Source: Kocuria carniphila
Lineage (GTDB): Bacteria; Actinomycetota; Actinomycetes; Actinomycetales; Micrococcaceae
Assembly (NCBI RefSeq): GCF_004136555.1
Contig: NZ_NOIT01000008.1
Coordinates: 1-64,000, forward strand
Direction of reading: 5' to 3'
DNA length: 64,000 bases
Below the pieces are notes generated by a model that was not told the DNA's origin, made no database searches, and saw only the letters and a program-made list of their open reading frames with translations. Below are positions 44,155 through 53,938 of this stretch, in pieces; the stretch's first letter is position 1; each line of letters starts with the position of its first letter. The translations under genes were made by a program, and so were the position numbers.

Positions 44155-44370
44155 AAAAAGGTGTCGGCCGGTGAGCATGGGGGACATTCACCGGCCGACT
44201 CCCGTGCTCGGTATACGCCTCGAACGGGATTCGTCCGAGCGCCAAAAGTTTCGACAAGTTGGGGGAACCACCAAAACTCGCGAGAGTTTCAAATCTGCTG
44301 CGCTCGGGTACTCGAATCCGGGAGGGATTTGGGGGAAATTCTCCCGGTTCGTCACCGGTATTACCGGTTA
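44155..44370 (-). ncRNA. Candidate small RNA with three CCCCC-loop hairpins
   Basis: On the minus strand a promoter is seen: TTGTCA (44405-44400), a 17-nt spacer and TAAATT (44382-44377), so transcription should begin near 44370. The RNA of about 215 nt would hold a first hairpin with arms CCGGGAG / CTCCCGG (44318-44347; inner ATTT/AAAT), a second small one (GTT/AAC at 44258-44268) next to an AAACTC / GAGTTT hairpin (44274-44289), and a terminal 12-bp hairpin GTCGGCCGGTGA with its complement (44163-44199). All three named loops are exactly CCCCC. The last hairpin is followed by ACC and TTTTT, a standard terminator. No protein frame fits. It resembles actinobacterial 6C RNA in principle, but the loops have five C and there are three. 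Promoter and terminator are seen; transcription is inferred. Confidence 0.6.
44163..44199 (-). terminator. Terminator of the candidate small RNA
   Basis: Perfect 12-bp inverted repeat followed on the minus strand by ACC then TTTTT (44159-44155). It would also isolate the downstream hypothetical gene from upstream transcription. Confidence 0.8.
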
Positions 44371-44376
44371 GTAGAA

Positions 44377-44405
44377 AATTTAGCGTACGGAATGCAGAGT
44401 GACAA
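44377..44405 (-). promoter_or_regulatory. Promoter of the candidate small RNA
   Basis: Minus strand TTGTCA (44405-44400), 17-nt spacer, TAAATT (44382-44377). Both hexamers are close to the vegetative sigma consensus and no gene start follows. Confidence 0.55.
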
Positions 44406-44488
44406 GAGTTTTCCTCTGAAAGTTTTTCGAGTCCAACGACCTGCCACCTCGAGCTCCTGGTCAGGGCATTAGCGTGGGCGAAAACGCC

Positions 44489-44521
44489 GGGACCCCGCAC
44501 CAGGAATTGGTGCAGGGTCCC
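44489..44521 (-). terminator. Terminator of ppa
   Basis: GGGACCCCGCACCA / TGGTGCAGGGTCCC, 14-bp arms with one wobble pair and a 5-nt loop, 20 bases beyond the ppa stop. Confidence 0.8.
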
Positions 44522-44540
44522 ACGAGAAGGTGAGCGGGAC

Positions 44541-45056
44541 TCAGTTGTCCTGTTCGGCTTCGGCTGCGGAGTCGTACTGGGACTTCTGGAAGCGTTCCTG
44601 AGCCTCGACGATCAGGCGCTCAGCGGTCTCTTTGCCTTCCCAACCTTCACCCTTGACCCACTTGTTGGGCTCGAGGTCCTTGTAGCGCTCGAAGAAGTGC
44701 TGGATCTCCTTCTGCTTGAACTCGTTGACGTCCTCAAGGCCCTGGATCTCGTCGTACCGCTTGTCCACGGAGACGCACAGCACCTTGGCATCGCCACCGG
44801 CCTCGTCGGTCATGTTGAACACGGCGATGGGGCGGGCTTCCACGATCACGCCGGGCATGATGTCCACGTCCATGATGATCATGGCGTCCAGCGGGTCGCC
44901 GTCCTCACCCAGGGTGTCTTCGAAGTAGCCGTAGTGGGTGGGGTACTGCATGGACGTGAACAACACACGATCCAGGCGGATGCGACCGGTCTCGTGGTCG
45001 ATTTCGTACTTGACGCGGGATCCGCGGGGAATCTCGATAGTGACGTCCAGCTCCAT
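44541..45056 (-). CDS. ppa: Inorganic pyrophosphatase
   Basis: Hydrolyses pyrophosphate and pulls biosynthetic reactions forward; family I, 171 residues. The start MELDVTIEIPRGSRVKYEID, and the signature DGDPLDAMIIMD (active-site aspartates) identify the family; the C-terminal tail is acidic. ATG at 45056 is chosen because AGGAG stands 8 nt upstream and the family begins there; the frame upstream is open to 45164 but without homologous content. Divergent from the PBP4 gene. Confidence 0.96.
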   Translation of the reverse strand: MELDVTIEIPRGSRVKYEIDHETGRIRLDRVLFTSMQYPTHYGYFEDTLGEDGDPLDAMIIMDVDIMPGVIVEARPIAVFNMTDEAGGDAKVLCVSVDKRYDEIQGLEDVNEFKQKEIQHFFERYKDLEPNKWVKGEGWEGKETAERLIVEAQERFQKSQYDSAAEAEQDN

Positions 45057-45227
45057 AGCAGTGCTCCTCGTGTTCGAGTCTTGGTTGTATCGGGGCGCGA
45101 GTTGAGGCCCCGAAATCACGTTGGGTTCCACGATAGCGGCACGTGCCGCGCGCACAGCAATCAACGACGCCGCTCGGGGCCTGGCAATCGGTTCGTTTCA
45201 ATCCCGTACATGCGAAAGAATGGCCGC

Positions 45228-46673
45228 ATGAGTAAGCCCAGCGCCCCGCCGCCCAAGCGACCCAAGAGCCTGTTGGGTCCCGTTGTGGCGGCGTTGCTCA
45301 TCGTGGCGCTAATTCTCAGTTCGCTGTGGGCAATCCCCGCGTTGCTGGCGGAAGTGGATCGGGGCGAGCCCGGTGAGCCCATGAGGGTGGTTACCCCGCC
45401 CGGTGAAGCGGGGGACCTGCCTGGGGTACTGCAGGCCGCGGCGTCGTCGGCGGAAAGCCCGGCTGCACAAGGTGCTGAGGTCCAGAACATCGTGGACGCC
45501 GAACTGACCGGCGCACCGGGGAGTTCGAGTGTCACGGTCCTCGACGCCGAATCCGGAGAGGTGCTAGCAGAACGAGAGGCTGGCGCGCCGAGAATCCCCG
45601 CGTCCAATCAGAAAACACTGACCGCGCTGACGGTGGCCGCGCACCTGGACCCGTACGCGCGGCTTGCCACCACTGTGGTGACGGGGGAAAATCCCCGCCA
45701 GATCACGCTCGTCGCCGGTGGAGACACCACGCTGGCGCCGGGTGAGGGCGACCCCAAAGCCGTGAACGGACACGCAGGGATAGAGGACCTCGCAGAAGGG
45801 ACCGCGGATGCGCTCGTCGAGCGCGGCATTCAGGGGGAGATCGAGGTGGGGTTGGACACCTCCCTCTTCTCGGGGCCCGCACTGAACCCGGGCTGGGCGG
45901 ACGAGGACGTCGAGGCCGGCGAAATCACCGCCGTCTCATCCATCGCCATGTATTCGCACAGGGTTCCCACCCCGGACGGGCGGGATCCGGGAGCCCGAGG
46001 CGAACGCCCCGAGAACGCGCCGAACGCCGTGGCCATGGAGTTCCGAGAGCGGTTGCAACGGCACCTGGGGGCGGGCACCAGAGTGAGCCCGGGAAACCAC
46101 TCCGCGCCCGAGCAGGGTACGGAGCTAGCGCGCGTGGAATCCGCACCCGTCCACGAACAAACCGCGTTCATGCTCGAACACTCGGACAATTCGCTCGCCG
46201 AGACCCTGGCACGCATCGCGGCTCGAGAAGCGGGGGAGCAGGGCAGCGTTGCGGGTGTGCAGAACGCCATTCGTGCCACGCTGGAGGCCCACGAGATCGA
46301 CCTCACCGGGGCGGAGGTCGTGGACGCCAGTGGCATGGCGCTGTCCAACCGCGTGACCACGGGAATGCTGGCGCAGGCCACTCGTGCGCTGCTGACCGAT
46401 CCGGAGCTGGGGCCCTATGGACAGGGACTGCCGCTGGGCGGTGCCACCGGAACGCTCACCGAGCGCTTCGACGACCCGGACGAGCAGGCGGCCAGGGGAC
46501 TCACCCGCGCAAAGACCGGCACGCTCAATTCGGTGGTGTCGCTGAGCGGCTACGTGCAACGGGCGGAAGGGGAAGTGCTCGTGTACTCGGTGATCTTCAA
46601 CGATGTGAGTGGCCAGACCGACCCCGCCAAGGACACCGTGGACCGAACGGTGGCCGCGCTCGCCCAAGGCTGA
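45228..46673 (+). CDS. dacB: D-alanyl-D-alanine carboxypeptidase / PBP4 (peptidase S13)
   Basis: Penicillin-binding protein trimming or cross-linking peptidoglycan stem peptides; about 481 residues. A single N-terminal membrane segment (about 19-40, SLLGPVVAALLIVALILSS) anchors it outside the membrane. The three active-site motifs are S-x-x-K in PASNQKT, S-x-N in HSDNSLAET and K-T-G in RAKTGTLNS. ATG at 45228 was taken; ATG 45210 is also possible, and no strong ribosome-binding site decides. In relatives the same tilS-hpt-ftsH order follows. Confidence 0.93.
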   Translation: MSKPSAPPPKRPKSLLGPVVAALLIVALILSSLWAIPALLAEVDRGEPGEPMRVVTPPGEAGDLPGVLQAAASSAESPAAQGAEVQNIVDAELTGAPGSSSVTVLDAESGEVLAEREAGAPRIPASNQKTLTALTVAAHLDPYARLATTVVTGENPRQITLVAGGDTTLAPGEGDPKAVNGHAGIEDLAEGTADALVERGIQGEIEVGLDTSLFSGPALNPGWADEDVEAGEITAVSSIAMYSHRVPTPDGRDPGARGERPENAPNAVAMEFRERLQRHLGAGTRVSPGNHSAPEQGTELARVESAPVHEQTAFMLEHSDNSLAETLARIAAREAGEQGSVAGVQNAIRATLEAHEIDLTGAEVVDASGMALSNRVTTGMLAQATRALLTDPELGPYGQGLPLGGATGTLTERFDDPDEQAARGLTRAKTGTLNSVVSLSGYVQRAEGEVLVYSVIFNDVSGQTDPAKDTVDRTVAALAQG

Positions 46674-46719
46674 ACTTCGGGCAGTGTGCTTACCGGCTGT
46701 GTGTGGTTGAGTGGTGGGC

Positions 46720-47817
46720 ATGACTCAAGAGCTTGCTCGACCCTCACTCGTGGACTGGGATTCGGCGGCGCAGATCGCCGCCAAACTCACCCCGCCAGGG
46801 CCCACGCCCAAACCGCGGGAGATGAGCAAGGCCGTGGAGTCGCTGCGGTACTTCGCCCATGAATCCGTCCATCACGTGCACAACATCACTCGATTGGACG
46901 CCGCCGAAAACCTGCGCGATTCCAAGATCCTGGTGGTTGACCGCGCCGGGTGGGCCAAGGCCAACACCCAGACGTTCTCGGTGCTCATGCAGCCGATCTT
47001 CGACAGGATCCGCATTAAGAATCCCGAGAAGTTCGACGCCGCCCTGCGCGGTTTCGCACCCACGGCCGCTGCCGCCGAAATGGGGGCGATGGTCGGTTTC
47101 CTCTCGTCCAAGGTGCTGGGCCAGTACGACCCGTACGCGGGTCTGGTCTCTCCGCAGGCCGCCGAATCACATCCGGGCGGCAGATTGATGTTCGTGGCCC
47201 CCAACGTGTTGTGGACCGAACAAGAAATCAACGTGGACCCCGACGACTTCCGCTTGTGGGTGTGCCTCCACGAGCAGACCCACCGCGTGCAGTTCGCGGC
47301 CGCGCCTTGGTTACGCGGGCACATGCTCGAACAGATATCCACCCTGGGTTCCTTTGATGTCTCACCCTGGGATCGCTTGAGCGCGGTGGTGGCCTCGGTG
47401 ACCGGGCGCGGATCCGGTGATCACCCGGACACGGGTCTGGGGCCTATCGGCCACCTGCTGACCGATGAGGAGAAAGCTACGCTGTCGCACCTCACCGCCG
47501 TCATGTCCCTCTTGGAAGGTCACGCCAACGCGGTCATGGATGCGGTGGACTCCAGCATTGTGCCCACCGTTAAAACCATTCGGCGCCGGTTCAATGCACG
47601 ATCGGACAACCACGGTGCCCTGGACCGGGCGATCCGTACTCTCATGGGTATGGACGCCAAGATGCGCCAGTACAGCAACGGGCAGAAATTCGTGGAGTAC
47701 ATCGTGGAACGGGCCGGAATGGACACATTCAACACCGTGTGGACCTCGGCGGAGACCTTGCCGACCGAAGCGGAGATCCACGATCCGCAGCGCTGGATGG
47801 ATCGGGTGCTCGCGTGA
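46720..47817 (+). CDS. Zinc-dependent metalloprotease, DUF2342 family
   Basis: Probable metallopeptidase of the actinobacterial DUF2342 group, about 365 residues. The zinc motif is H-E-x-x-H in LHEQTHRVQFAAAPWLRGHM, with a likely third ligand further on (LLEGHANAVMD). No signal peptide or membrane segment is seen. Substrate and role unknown; the gene is nearly always found between dacB and tilS in actinobacteria. Start ATG 46720 or GTG 46711. Confidence 0.85.
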   Translation: MTQELARPSLVDWDSAAQIAAKLTPPGPTPKPREMSKAVESLRYFAHESVHHVHNITRLDAAENLRDSKILVVDRAGWAKANTQTFSVLMQPIFDRIRIKNPEKFDAALRGFAPTAAAAEMGAMVGFLSSKVLGQYDPYAGLVSPQAAESHPGGRLMFVAPNVLWTEQEINVDPDDFRLWVCLHEQTHRVQFAAAPWLRGHMLEQISTLGSFDVSPWDRLSAVVASVTGRGSGDHPDTGLGPIGHLLTDEEKATLSHLTAVMSLLEGHANAVMDAVDSSIVPTVKTIRRRFNARSDNHGALDRAIRTLMGMDAKMRQYSNGQKFVEYIVERAGMDTFNTVWTSAETLPTEAEIHDPQRWMDRVLA

Positions 47818-47869
47818 TGTTCCATCCTTTCCGAGAGTTCGTTTCAGCCGAATGTGTCAGGATGATTCC

Positions 47870-48331
47870 GTGAGTTCGGAAAATATTGATCAGCAGATTC
47901 AGCTGTACGGCCAACCTTTGTCGGAGCGATTCGGCAACGTGGTGGCTGCGTACCGCATCACTCAGCGACGCCTGGCCGAGGTGTTGGGTCTGTCTGCGCC
48001 CATGCTTTCCCAGCTCATCAGCGGGCGCCGAATCAAGATCGGTAACCCCGCTGTCTATGAACGCTTGGTCATGTTGGAAGACAGTGTGGGTGCCCAAGAC
48101 ATTGAGGCCGTTCTGCGTCGCGTGGAAGCAGCCCAGCCGGTGTTGTCCACCACGCAGATCCGCACGGGTATCAGCACGGAGACGGATGCCGTGACCGCGT
48201 TGGCCACCGTGGTGCCCTCCGGTGAACTCGAGCGCGCTCTGATCATGCTGGGGGAGCACACCCCCGTGTTGTCCAAGGTGTTGAGCATGGCCGAGGACAT
48301 GTCCCGCCGCACGCGCGACGCCCAGGACTGA
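47870..48331 (+). CDS. Helix-turn-helix regulator, XRE-like
   Basis: Small DNA-binding protein, 153 residues. Helix-turn-helix: RLAEVLGLSAPMLSQLISGR (about 40-59). The C-terminal half is helical with a possible dimerisation role. GTG at 47870 with AGGA at 7 nt; an ATG 6 codons upstream (47852) is an alternative. It lies 52 bases after the metalloprotease and 3 bases before tilS, so it is in the same operon as tilS. Target unknown. Confidence 0.78.
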   Translation: MSSENIDQQIQLYGQPLSERFGNVVAAYRITQRRLAEVLGLSAPMLSQLISGRRIKIGNPAVYERLVMLEDSVGAQDIEAVLRRVEAAQPVLSTTQIRTGISTETDAVTALATVVPSGELERALIMLGEHTPVLSKVLSMAEDMSRRTRDAQD

Positions 48332-48334
48332 TCC

Positions 48335-49393
48335 TTGCAGCGAGGTAGAACCGGCCGGTTACACCCCTGGGTGGCCCGTGCGCGCAGAGCCGTGGGGCGC
48401 GCCATCGAAGAACTGCCTGCTCGACACGACGGACGGCTTCCGCTGGTCCTGATCGCGTGCAGTGGCGGACCCGATTCCCTGGCACTGGCCGCGGCCACCG
48501 CCCATTTCGCGCGCCGTGGAAAATTACGCGTGGGGGCCGCGATCATCGACCACCAGATGCAATCCGGTTCCGCAGACGTCACCGAGTCCACCGCTCGCGT
48601 CCTGGAGGACATGGGTCTGGAGCCTGTGATTTCACGCCGGGTCACCGTGGATCGTGCGGGTCACGGCCCCGAAATGGCGGCTCGCCTGGCCCGTTACGAC
48701 GCGCTCAACGACATCGCGCGGCAAACCGGCGCGGACGCGGTGCTGCTGGGACACACCCGCAACGACCAGGCAGAGACTGTGCTGCTGGGATTGGCGCGTG
48801 GCTCAGGCACGCGATCGCTGTCCGGGATGTCCCCGCGGCACACGATCGACGGTGTCCAGTACAGGCGCCCCTTCCTCAACGTGACGCGTGAGGAGACCGA
48901 GGAGATCTGCCGGGCCGAGGGGCTTGACCCGTGGCACGACCCCAGCAACTCGGACACCACGCTCATGCGCTCCAAGGTCCGGCACGAGGTGCTGCCGTGG
49001 CTCGAGGACCATCTGGGCCCCGGTGTGTCGAACGCGCTGGCACGCACGGCTTCCGTGCTCAACGCGGACGCGGACTTCCTGGACGAGCAAGCAGCCGAGT
49101 TTTTCCGCCGCGCGCGACTGGACCCCGCGGCGTCGTCGTCGGAAAACCTGGAGCTGGACGGCGGGGCCGTACAGGCGGCACCGGCGGCGATGCGCCGTCG
49201 TATGCTCGCTCAGGCATGTGTGGCCGCGGGCGGTGAAACCCCTACGTTCGAGCGGCTCAGCGCACTGGAACAGTTCGCGATGGGATACGGGGCTGCCGGT
49301 CCACTGCAAATGGCGGGTAAGGTGACCGTGTGGCGACGACGCGCGGACAAACACTGCGCCAAGGGGCGCCTGGAGTTCCACGGCACCGCATGA
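48335..49393 (+). CDS. tilS: tRNA(Ile)-lysidine synthase
   Basis: Adds lysine to cytidine 34 of tRNA-Ile(CAU), changing its codon and amino-acid identity; essential. 352 residues. The PP-loop SGGPDSLALAAA (about residue 45) marks the N-terminal adenylation domain, with IDHQMQSGS and GHTRNDQAETVLLGL further on. Start TTG at 48335 with AGGA 8 nt upstream; an in-frame GTG at 48371 is an alternative. Followed by hpt, the common actinobacterial pair. Confidence 0.93.
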   Translation: MQRGRTGRLHPWVARARRAVGRAIEELPARHDGRLPLVLIACSGGPDSLALAAATAHFARRGKLRVGAAIIDHQMQSGSADVTESTARVLEDMGLEPVISRRVTVDRAGHGPEMAARLARYDALNDIARQTGADAVLLGHTRNDQAETVLLGLARGSGTRSLSGMSPRHTIDGVQYRRPFLNVTREETEEICRAEGLDPWHDPSNSDTTLMRSKVRHEVLPWLEDHLGPGVSNALARTASVLNADADFLDEQAAEFFRRARLDPAASSSENLELDGGAVQAAPAAMRRRMLAQACVAAGGETPTFERLSALEQFAMGYGAAGPLQMAGKVTVWRRRADKHCAKGRLEFHGTA

Positions 49394-49412
49394 TCCCCTC
49401 CCACACACCCCA

Positions 49413-49418
49413 TACCCT
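49413..49418 (+). promoter_or_regulatory. Promoter -10 candidate of hpt
   Basis: TACCCT in the 52-base gap after tilS, 28 nt before the hpt GTG, which itself is preceded by AGGAG. It suggests hpt can be transcribed independently of tilS. Confidence 0.35.
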
Positions 49419-49445
49419 GTTCACGCAACACCTCAGGAGCGCAAC

Positions 49446-49997
49446 GTGAAGGCCGAGCACGTCGAGTCAGACCTGACCCACGTCCTATTCACCAAGGAAG
49501 AAATCGCCCAGAAGATCGAGGAGCTCGCAGAGCAGATCGATCGCGATTACGAAGGCCGCGACGTTTTGCTCGTGGGCGTGCTCAAGGGTGCCGTGATGGT
49601 CATGGCGGACCTCACGCGTGCACTCAAGGGGCAGTACCCCATGGACTGGATGGCCGTCTCGTCCTACGGTTCCGGCACCAAGTCCTCGGGCGTGGTGCGG
49701 ATCCTCAAGGATCTGGACACCGACCTGCACGGTAAGGACGTTCTCATCGTGGAGGACATCATCGACTCGGGCCTCACCCTGTCCTGGTTGCGCACCAACC
49801 TGGAATCTCGCGGCCCCAAGTCCGTGGAGATCTGTGCACTGCTGCGCAAGCCGGACGCCGCCAAGACGTCCATCGACGTGAAGTACGTCGGCTGGGACAT
49901 CCCCAACGAGTTCGTGGTCGGCTACGGCCTGGACTTCGCCGAGCACTACCGCAACCTGGAATGCATCGGCACCTTGGCCCCGCACGTCTACGAGTAA
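49446..49997 (+). CDS. hpt: Hypoxanthine phosphoribosyltransferase
   Basis: Salvages hypoxanthine and guanine to nucleotides using PRPP; 183 residues. The PRPP-binding motif is VLIVEDIIDSGLTL (about 100-113), with the flexible loop SSYGSGTKSSG upstream, and GYGLDFAEHYRNLECIG near the end. AGGAG lies 6 nt before the GTG. Neighbour of tilS and ftsH. Confidence 0.96.
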   Translation: MKAEHVESDLTHVLFTKEEIAQKIEELAEQIDRDYEGRDVLLVGVLKGAVMVMADLTRALKGQYPMDWMAVSSYGSGTKSSGVVRILKDLDTDLHGKDVLIVEDIIDSGLTLSWLRTNLESRGPKSVEICALLRKPDAAKTSIDVKYVGWDIPNEFVVGYGLDFAEHYRNLECIGTLAPHVYE

Positions 49998-50219
49998 GAA
50001 TTCAGGGAACAGTGGGGTCCCGCATGTAGCGTGAGCGCGGCGCGTGCGCTCTCAGGGAACGACCGGACCCGGATGAGGCCCGGTGTTCCCGGAAACGATA
50101 GATTGTGCGTTACGCGCCGCGCACCCACATCGGTAACCGGATCAAACGGACCCGGATACAGCACCGTCAGTTTTTTGGGGCGCGGCACTGCGTGTCACGT
50201 CCACGGGAGGATCATCGGC

Positions 50220-52367
50220 TTGGCCACGGCGAAAAAACCCACCAGCTTCTTTAAGGGACCGTTCTTCTGGATCTTGCTAGCCGTCTTGGTGCTGGTACCC
50301 GTGGGCGCAAATCTCTTCGGCCCGTCCACCTCGCGCGTGGACACCAATGTGGGCATGTCGCTGCTGCGCGACCACAAGGTGCAAGAGGCCAAGATCTACG
50401 ACGGCCAGCAGAAGGTCGAGCTCCAGCTCAAGGAAGACCTCACCCTCAACGACGAACAGCTCGGCAAAGACGTGGAGTTCTTCTTCGTGGAGCCGCGAGC
50501 TGAAGAAGTCATCGAGACCATGAACAACGCCGAGCTGGAAGGATTCACCGACCAACCGGTGGAGAACAACTGGTTCCTGTCCCTGTTGCGGTTCATGCTG
50601 CCGTTCCTGATCATCCTCGCGATTTTCTGGTTCATCTTCTCCCGCATGCAGTCCGGCGGGCAGGCTATGAAGTTCGGTCGCTCCAAGGCCAAGATGTTCA
50701 ACAAGGAGAATTCCGAGGTCATGTTCTCGGACGTGGCCGGCGCGGATGAGGCCGTTCAGGAACTCGACGAGATCAAGCAGTTCCTGGTCGAGCACGACCG
50801 GTTCACCGCCGTGGGTGCCAAGGTTCCCAAGGGCGTGCTGCTCTACGGCCCTCCGGGTACCGGTAAGACCTTGCTCGCCAAGGCCGTGGCCGGTGAGGCG
50901 GGCGTCCCGTTCTATTCAATCTCCGGTTCGGACTTCGTGGAAATGTTCGTGGGCGTGGGTGCATCCCGCGTGCGCGACCTCTTCCAGCAAGCCAAGGAGA
51001 ATTCCCCCGCCATCGTGTTCGTGGACGAGATCGACGCTGTGGGTCGCCAGCGCGGTGCCGGCATGGGCGGCGGCAACGACGAACGCGAGCAGACCCTGAA
51101 CCAGTTGCTCGTCGAGATGGACGGTTTCGACGCGAACACCAACGTGATCCTGATTGCCGCGACCAACCGCCCGGACGTCCTGGATCCCGCGCTGTTGCGC
51201 CCGGGTCGTTTCGACCGCCAGATCGGCGTGGACGCCCCGGACATGAAGGGCCGCGAGCAGATCCTGCGCGTGCACTCCAAGAACAAGCCGCTCGCCCAGA
51301 ACGTGGACCTGGGGTCCGTGGCCAAGCGCACCCCGGGCTTCACCGGCGCCGAGCTGGCCAACGTCATGAACGAAGCAGCCCTGCTGACCGCCCGTTCCCA
51401 CGCCCAGCTCATTGACGACCGCGCCGTGGACGAGGCCATCGACCGCGTGATTGCCGGACCGCAGAAGCGTTCGCGCATCATGAAGGAACTCGAACGCAAG
51501 GTCACCGCGTACCACGAGGGCGGCCACGCGTTGGTGGCTGCCGCGCTGCGCAACACCGATCCCGTCACCAAGATCACCATCCTGCCGCGCGGCCGCGCAC
51601 TGGGTTACACCATGGTGATGCCGGCGGACGACAAGTACTCGACCACCCGCAACGAGCTGTTGGACCAGATGGCGTACGCGATGGGCGGCCGTGCCGCGGA
51701 GGAGCTCGTGTTCCACGATCCTTCCACCGGCGCGTCCAACGACATCCAGAAAGCCACGGACACCGCGCGCAAGATGGTCACGCAGTACGGCATGAGCAGC
51801 CGCATTGGTTCCGTGAAGATCGGCGGAGACAACTCCGATCCGTTCGTGGGCCGTGAAATGGGCTCCACGGGCAAGGACTACTCGGACAGCACGCTGGCGG
51901 TCGTCGATGACGAGGTGCGCAAGCTGCTCGAGCAGGCCCACACTGAGGCCCACGAGATCCTGGACGAGAACCGCGATGTCCTGGACCGCTTGGCCCTGGA
52001 ACTGCTCGAGAAGGAAACGCTCAACGAGGCGCAGATCGCCGAGATCTTCCGCGACGTGCGCAAGCGCGAGCTGCGACCCGTGTGGCACTCGGGCGAAAAC
52101 CGCCCGGTGTCGGACATCCCTCCGGTGATCACGGCTGCCGAGCGCGAAGAGGCACACCGCAAACACACCCAGGATCCGGACACCATGGCTCCCCAGGACC
52201 AGGCGGTGGCCGCCAAGCCCGAGCACCCGCTCGAGGTCCCGGATCACGGTGAATCCCAGATGCCCGGCACGGACGGGCGGGGTGGCCCTCAGGGCGGACC
52301 CGCCGGCGGTGAGCAGCAGGGCGACGGCCAGAATCCCTGGTCCGGCGGATCGCAGGAGCAGCGCTGA
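50220..52367 (+). CDS. ftsH: ATP-dependent zinc metalloprotease FtsH
   Basis: Membrane-anchored AAA+ protease that degrades damaged and regulatory membrane proteins; 715 residues. Two membrane segments near the N-terminus (about 14-35 and 115-140) flank an extracytoplasmic domain. The AAA domain has Walker A GPPGTGKT (about 210), Walker B IVFVDEID and SRH arginines (RPGRFDRQ). The zinc site is HEGGH (about residue 432), in the expected H-E-x-x-H form. The C-terminal 60 residues are a Gly/Gln/Pro-rich tail. Start TTG at 50220, chosen for the GGGAGG 9 nt upstream; the frame is open back to 50031 but without domain content. folE follows immediately. Confidence 0.96.
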   Translation: MATAKKPTSFFKGPFFWILLAVLVLVPVGANLFGPSTSRVDTNVGMSLLRDHKVQEAKIYDGQQKVELQLKEDLTLNDEQLGKDVEFFFVEPRAEEVIETMNNAELEGFTDQPVENNWFLSLLRFMLPFLIILAIFWFIFSRMQSGGQAMKFGRSKAKMFNKENSEVMFSDVAGADEAVQELDEIKQFLVEHDRFTAVGAKVPKGVLLYGPPGTGKTLLAKAVAGEAGVPFYSISGSDFVEMFVGVGASRVRDLFQQAKENSPAIVFVDEIDAVGRQRGAGMGGGNDEREQTLNQLLVEMDGFDANTNVILIAATNRPDVLDPALLRPGRFDRQIGVDAPDMKGREQILRVHSKNKPLAQNVDLGSVAKRTPGFTGAELANVMNEAALLTARSHAQLIDDRAVDEAIDRVIAGPQKRSRIMKELERKVTAYHEGGHALVAAALRNTDPVTKITILPRGRALGYTMVMPADDKYSTTRNELLDQMAYAMGGRAAEELVFHDPSTGASNDIQKATDTARKMVTQYGMSSRIGSVKIGGDNSDPFVGREMGSTGKDYSDSTLAVVDDEVRKLLEQAHTEAHEILDENRDVLDRLALELLEKETLNEAQIAEIFRDVRKRELRPVWHSGENRPVSDIPPVITAAEREEAHRKHTQDPDTMAPQDQAVAAKPEHPLEVPDHGESQMPGTDGRGGPQGGPAGGEQQGDGQNPWSGGSQEQR

Positions 52368-53024
52368 ATGAGCCCGGACAACGGTCAGGAATTATCCGAG
52401 CCGATCTCCGGCTCGTACGCGGACTACCTGGAATCGGAACAGGTGGACAGCCGCATCGACCAACCGCGCATTCGGGCCGCGGTGCGAGAGATTCTGTTGG
52501 CCATCGGTGAGGATCCGGACCGCAGCGGTTTGAAGGACACCCCCGCGCGGGTGGCCCGAGCGTATGCGGAGATCTTCACCGGGCTCCATCAGGACCCCTC
52601 GGACTTGATGGCCACCACGTTCGACATCGGCCACGCCGAAATGGTCATGGTCAAGGACATCCCGTTCTACTCGACCTGTGAGCACCACCTGGTGCCGTTC
52701 CACGGGGTGGCCCACGTGGGCTACATCCCCGGTCCCGAGGGTCGGGTCACCGGGCTGTCCAAGCTCGCGCGCCTGGTGGACCTGTTCGCCAAGCGGCCGC
52801 AGGTCCAGGAACGATTGACCACACAGGTGGTCGAAGCGCTCGTGGACAACCTGCACCCTGCCGGAGCCATCGTCGTGATCGAATGCGAGCACCTGTGCAT
52901 GTCCATGCGCGGGGTGCGCAAGCCGGGAGCCAAGACTGTGACCTCTGCGGTGCGCGGTCAATTGCGTGATCCGGCCACTCGCGCGGAGGCCATGAACCTG
53001 ATTCTGTCGGGCCAAAATCGATGA
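52368..53024 (+). CDS. folE: GTP cyclohydrolase I
   Basis: First step of folate synthesis, GTP to dihydroneopterin triphosphate; 218 residues. The zinc and active-site motifs are seen: [12 protein letters not shown] (about 102-113) and [13 protein letters not shown]. It starts with the base after the ftsH stop and overlaps folP by 4 bases, so it belongs to a folE-folP-folB-folK operon. Confidence 0.96.
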   Translation: MSPDNGQELSEPISGSYADYLESEQVDSRIDQPRIRAAVREILLAIGEDPDRSGLKDTPARVARAYAEIFTGLHQDPSDLMATTFDIGHAEMVMVKDIPFYSTCEHHLVPFHGVAHVGYIPGPEGRVTGLSKLARLVDLFAKRPQVQERLTTQVVEALVDNLHPAGAIVVIECEHLCMSMRGVRKPGAKTVTSAVRGQLRDPATRAEAMNLILSGQNR

Positions 53025-53932
53025 GCCCGAACCGTGCCGACCAGCTGGGTTGGGGATCGTACGAGCAGTTGCCCCAGGGTCGCACCCTGGTCATGGGCAT
53101 TCTCAACGTCACGCCGGACTCCTTCAGTGACGGCGGTACCCACGACACCGTGGACGCGGCCATCGCGCACGGACTGGAGCTCGCCGCCCAGGGAGCGGAC
53201 ATCGTGGACGTGGGCGGAGACTCCACCCGGCCGGGTTCCGTGCGGGTGAGTCTCGAAGAAGAGCAGCATCGCATTCTTCGGGTCATCCGCGGGCTGTCCG
53301 AGCGGGGCATCGTGATCAGTGTGGACACTCTCAACGCGGAGACCGCGGCCGCCGCCCTGGACGCCGGTGCGCACATCATCAACGACGTCTCGGGAATGAA
53401 CGTCCAGCAGGACATGATCGAGCTCGCGGCACAGCGCCAGGTGCCGTACATCCTGATGCACTCGCGCGGCACCTCCACCACGATGGACGCGCTGTCCCGC
53501 TACGAGAATGTTCCGGACGAGGTCATCGCCGAGTTGCTCGCATTGCGCGAGCGCCTCTACCGCGCCGGGGTGAAACCAGAGAACCTGATCCTGGATCCTG
53601 GCCTGGGATTCGCCAAGGCCGGTTCCCAGGACTGGGATCTGCTCCGCGCCCTTCCCCGGTTGCTCGAGATGGGCAACAAGGTCCTCATAGCGGCATCCCG
53701 CAAACGCTTCCTGGGCCACCTCCTGGGGGACGAACACGGCCCGCGTCCCGTGGCCGAGCGCGACGGCGCCACGGCCGCCCTCAGTGCGCTGTCGGCCTTC
53801 GGCGGGGCCTGGGCGGTTCGGGTTCACGACGTCGCCGCGACCGCCGACGCCGTGGCCACCGCCCACGCGTGGTTGGGTGTCACCCCTCCGATCCTTGATC
53901 CCCATGAGATTCCCCACGAGAGTGAAAACTGA
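53021..53932 (+). CDS. folP: Dihydropteroate synthase
   Basis: Condenses hydroxymethyldihydropterin pyrophosphate with p-aminobenzoate, the sulfonamide target; 303 residues. Signature I is [13 protein letters not shown] (about 27-39) and signature II is GGDSTRPGS. Overlaps the folE stop by 4 bases and ends 6 bases before folB. Confidence 0.96.
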   Translation: MSPNRADQLGWGSYEQLPQGRTLVMGILNVTPDSFSDGGTHDTVDAAIAHGLELAAQGADIVDVGGDSTRPGSVRVSLEEEQHRILRVIRGLSERGIVISVDTLNAETAAAALDAGAHIINDVSGMNVQQDMIELAAQRQVPYILMHSRGTSTTMDALSRYENVPDEVIAELLALRERLYRAGVKPENLILDPGLGFAKAGSQDWDLLRALPRLLEMGNKVLIAASRKRFLGHLLGDEHGPRPVAERDGATAALSALSAFGGAWAVRVHDVAATADAVATAHAWLGVTPPILDPHEIPHESEN

Positions 53933-53938
53933 GCGCGA

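Noticed and set aside
44305-44350. A tRNA-like CTCGAATCC segment near 44311
   Set aside because: No cloverleaf or acceptor stem forms around it; the bases belong to the first CCCCC-loop hairpin.
44153-44500. A 115-codon minus-strand open frame over the candidate small RNA
   Set aside because: It runs through the ppa terminator, the promoter and the final hairpin, has no ribosome-binding site and no domain; the RNA interpretation explains the region better.
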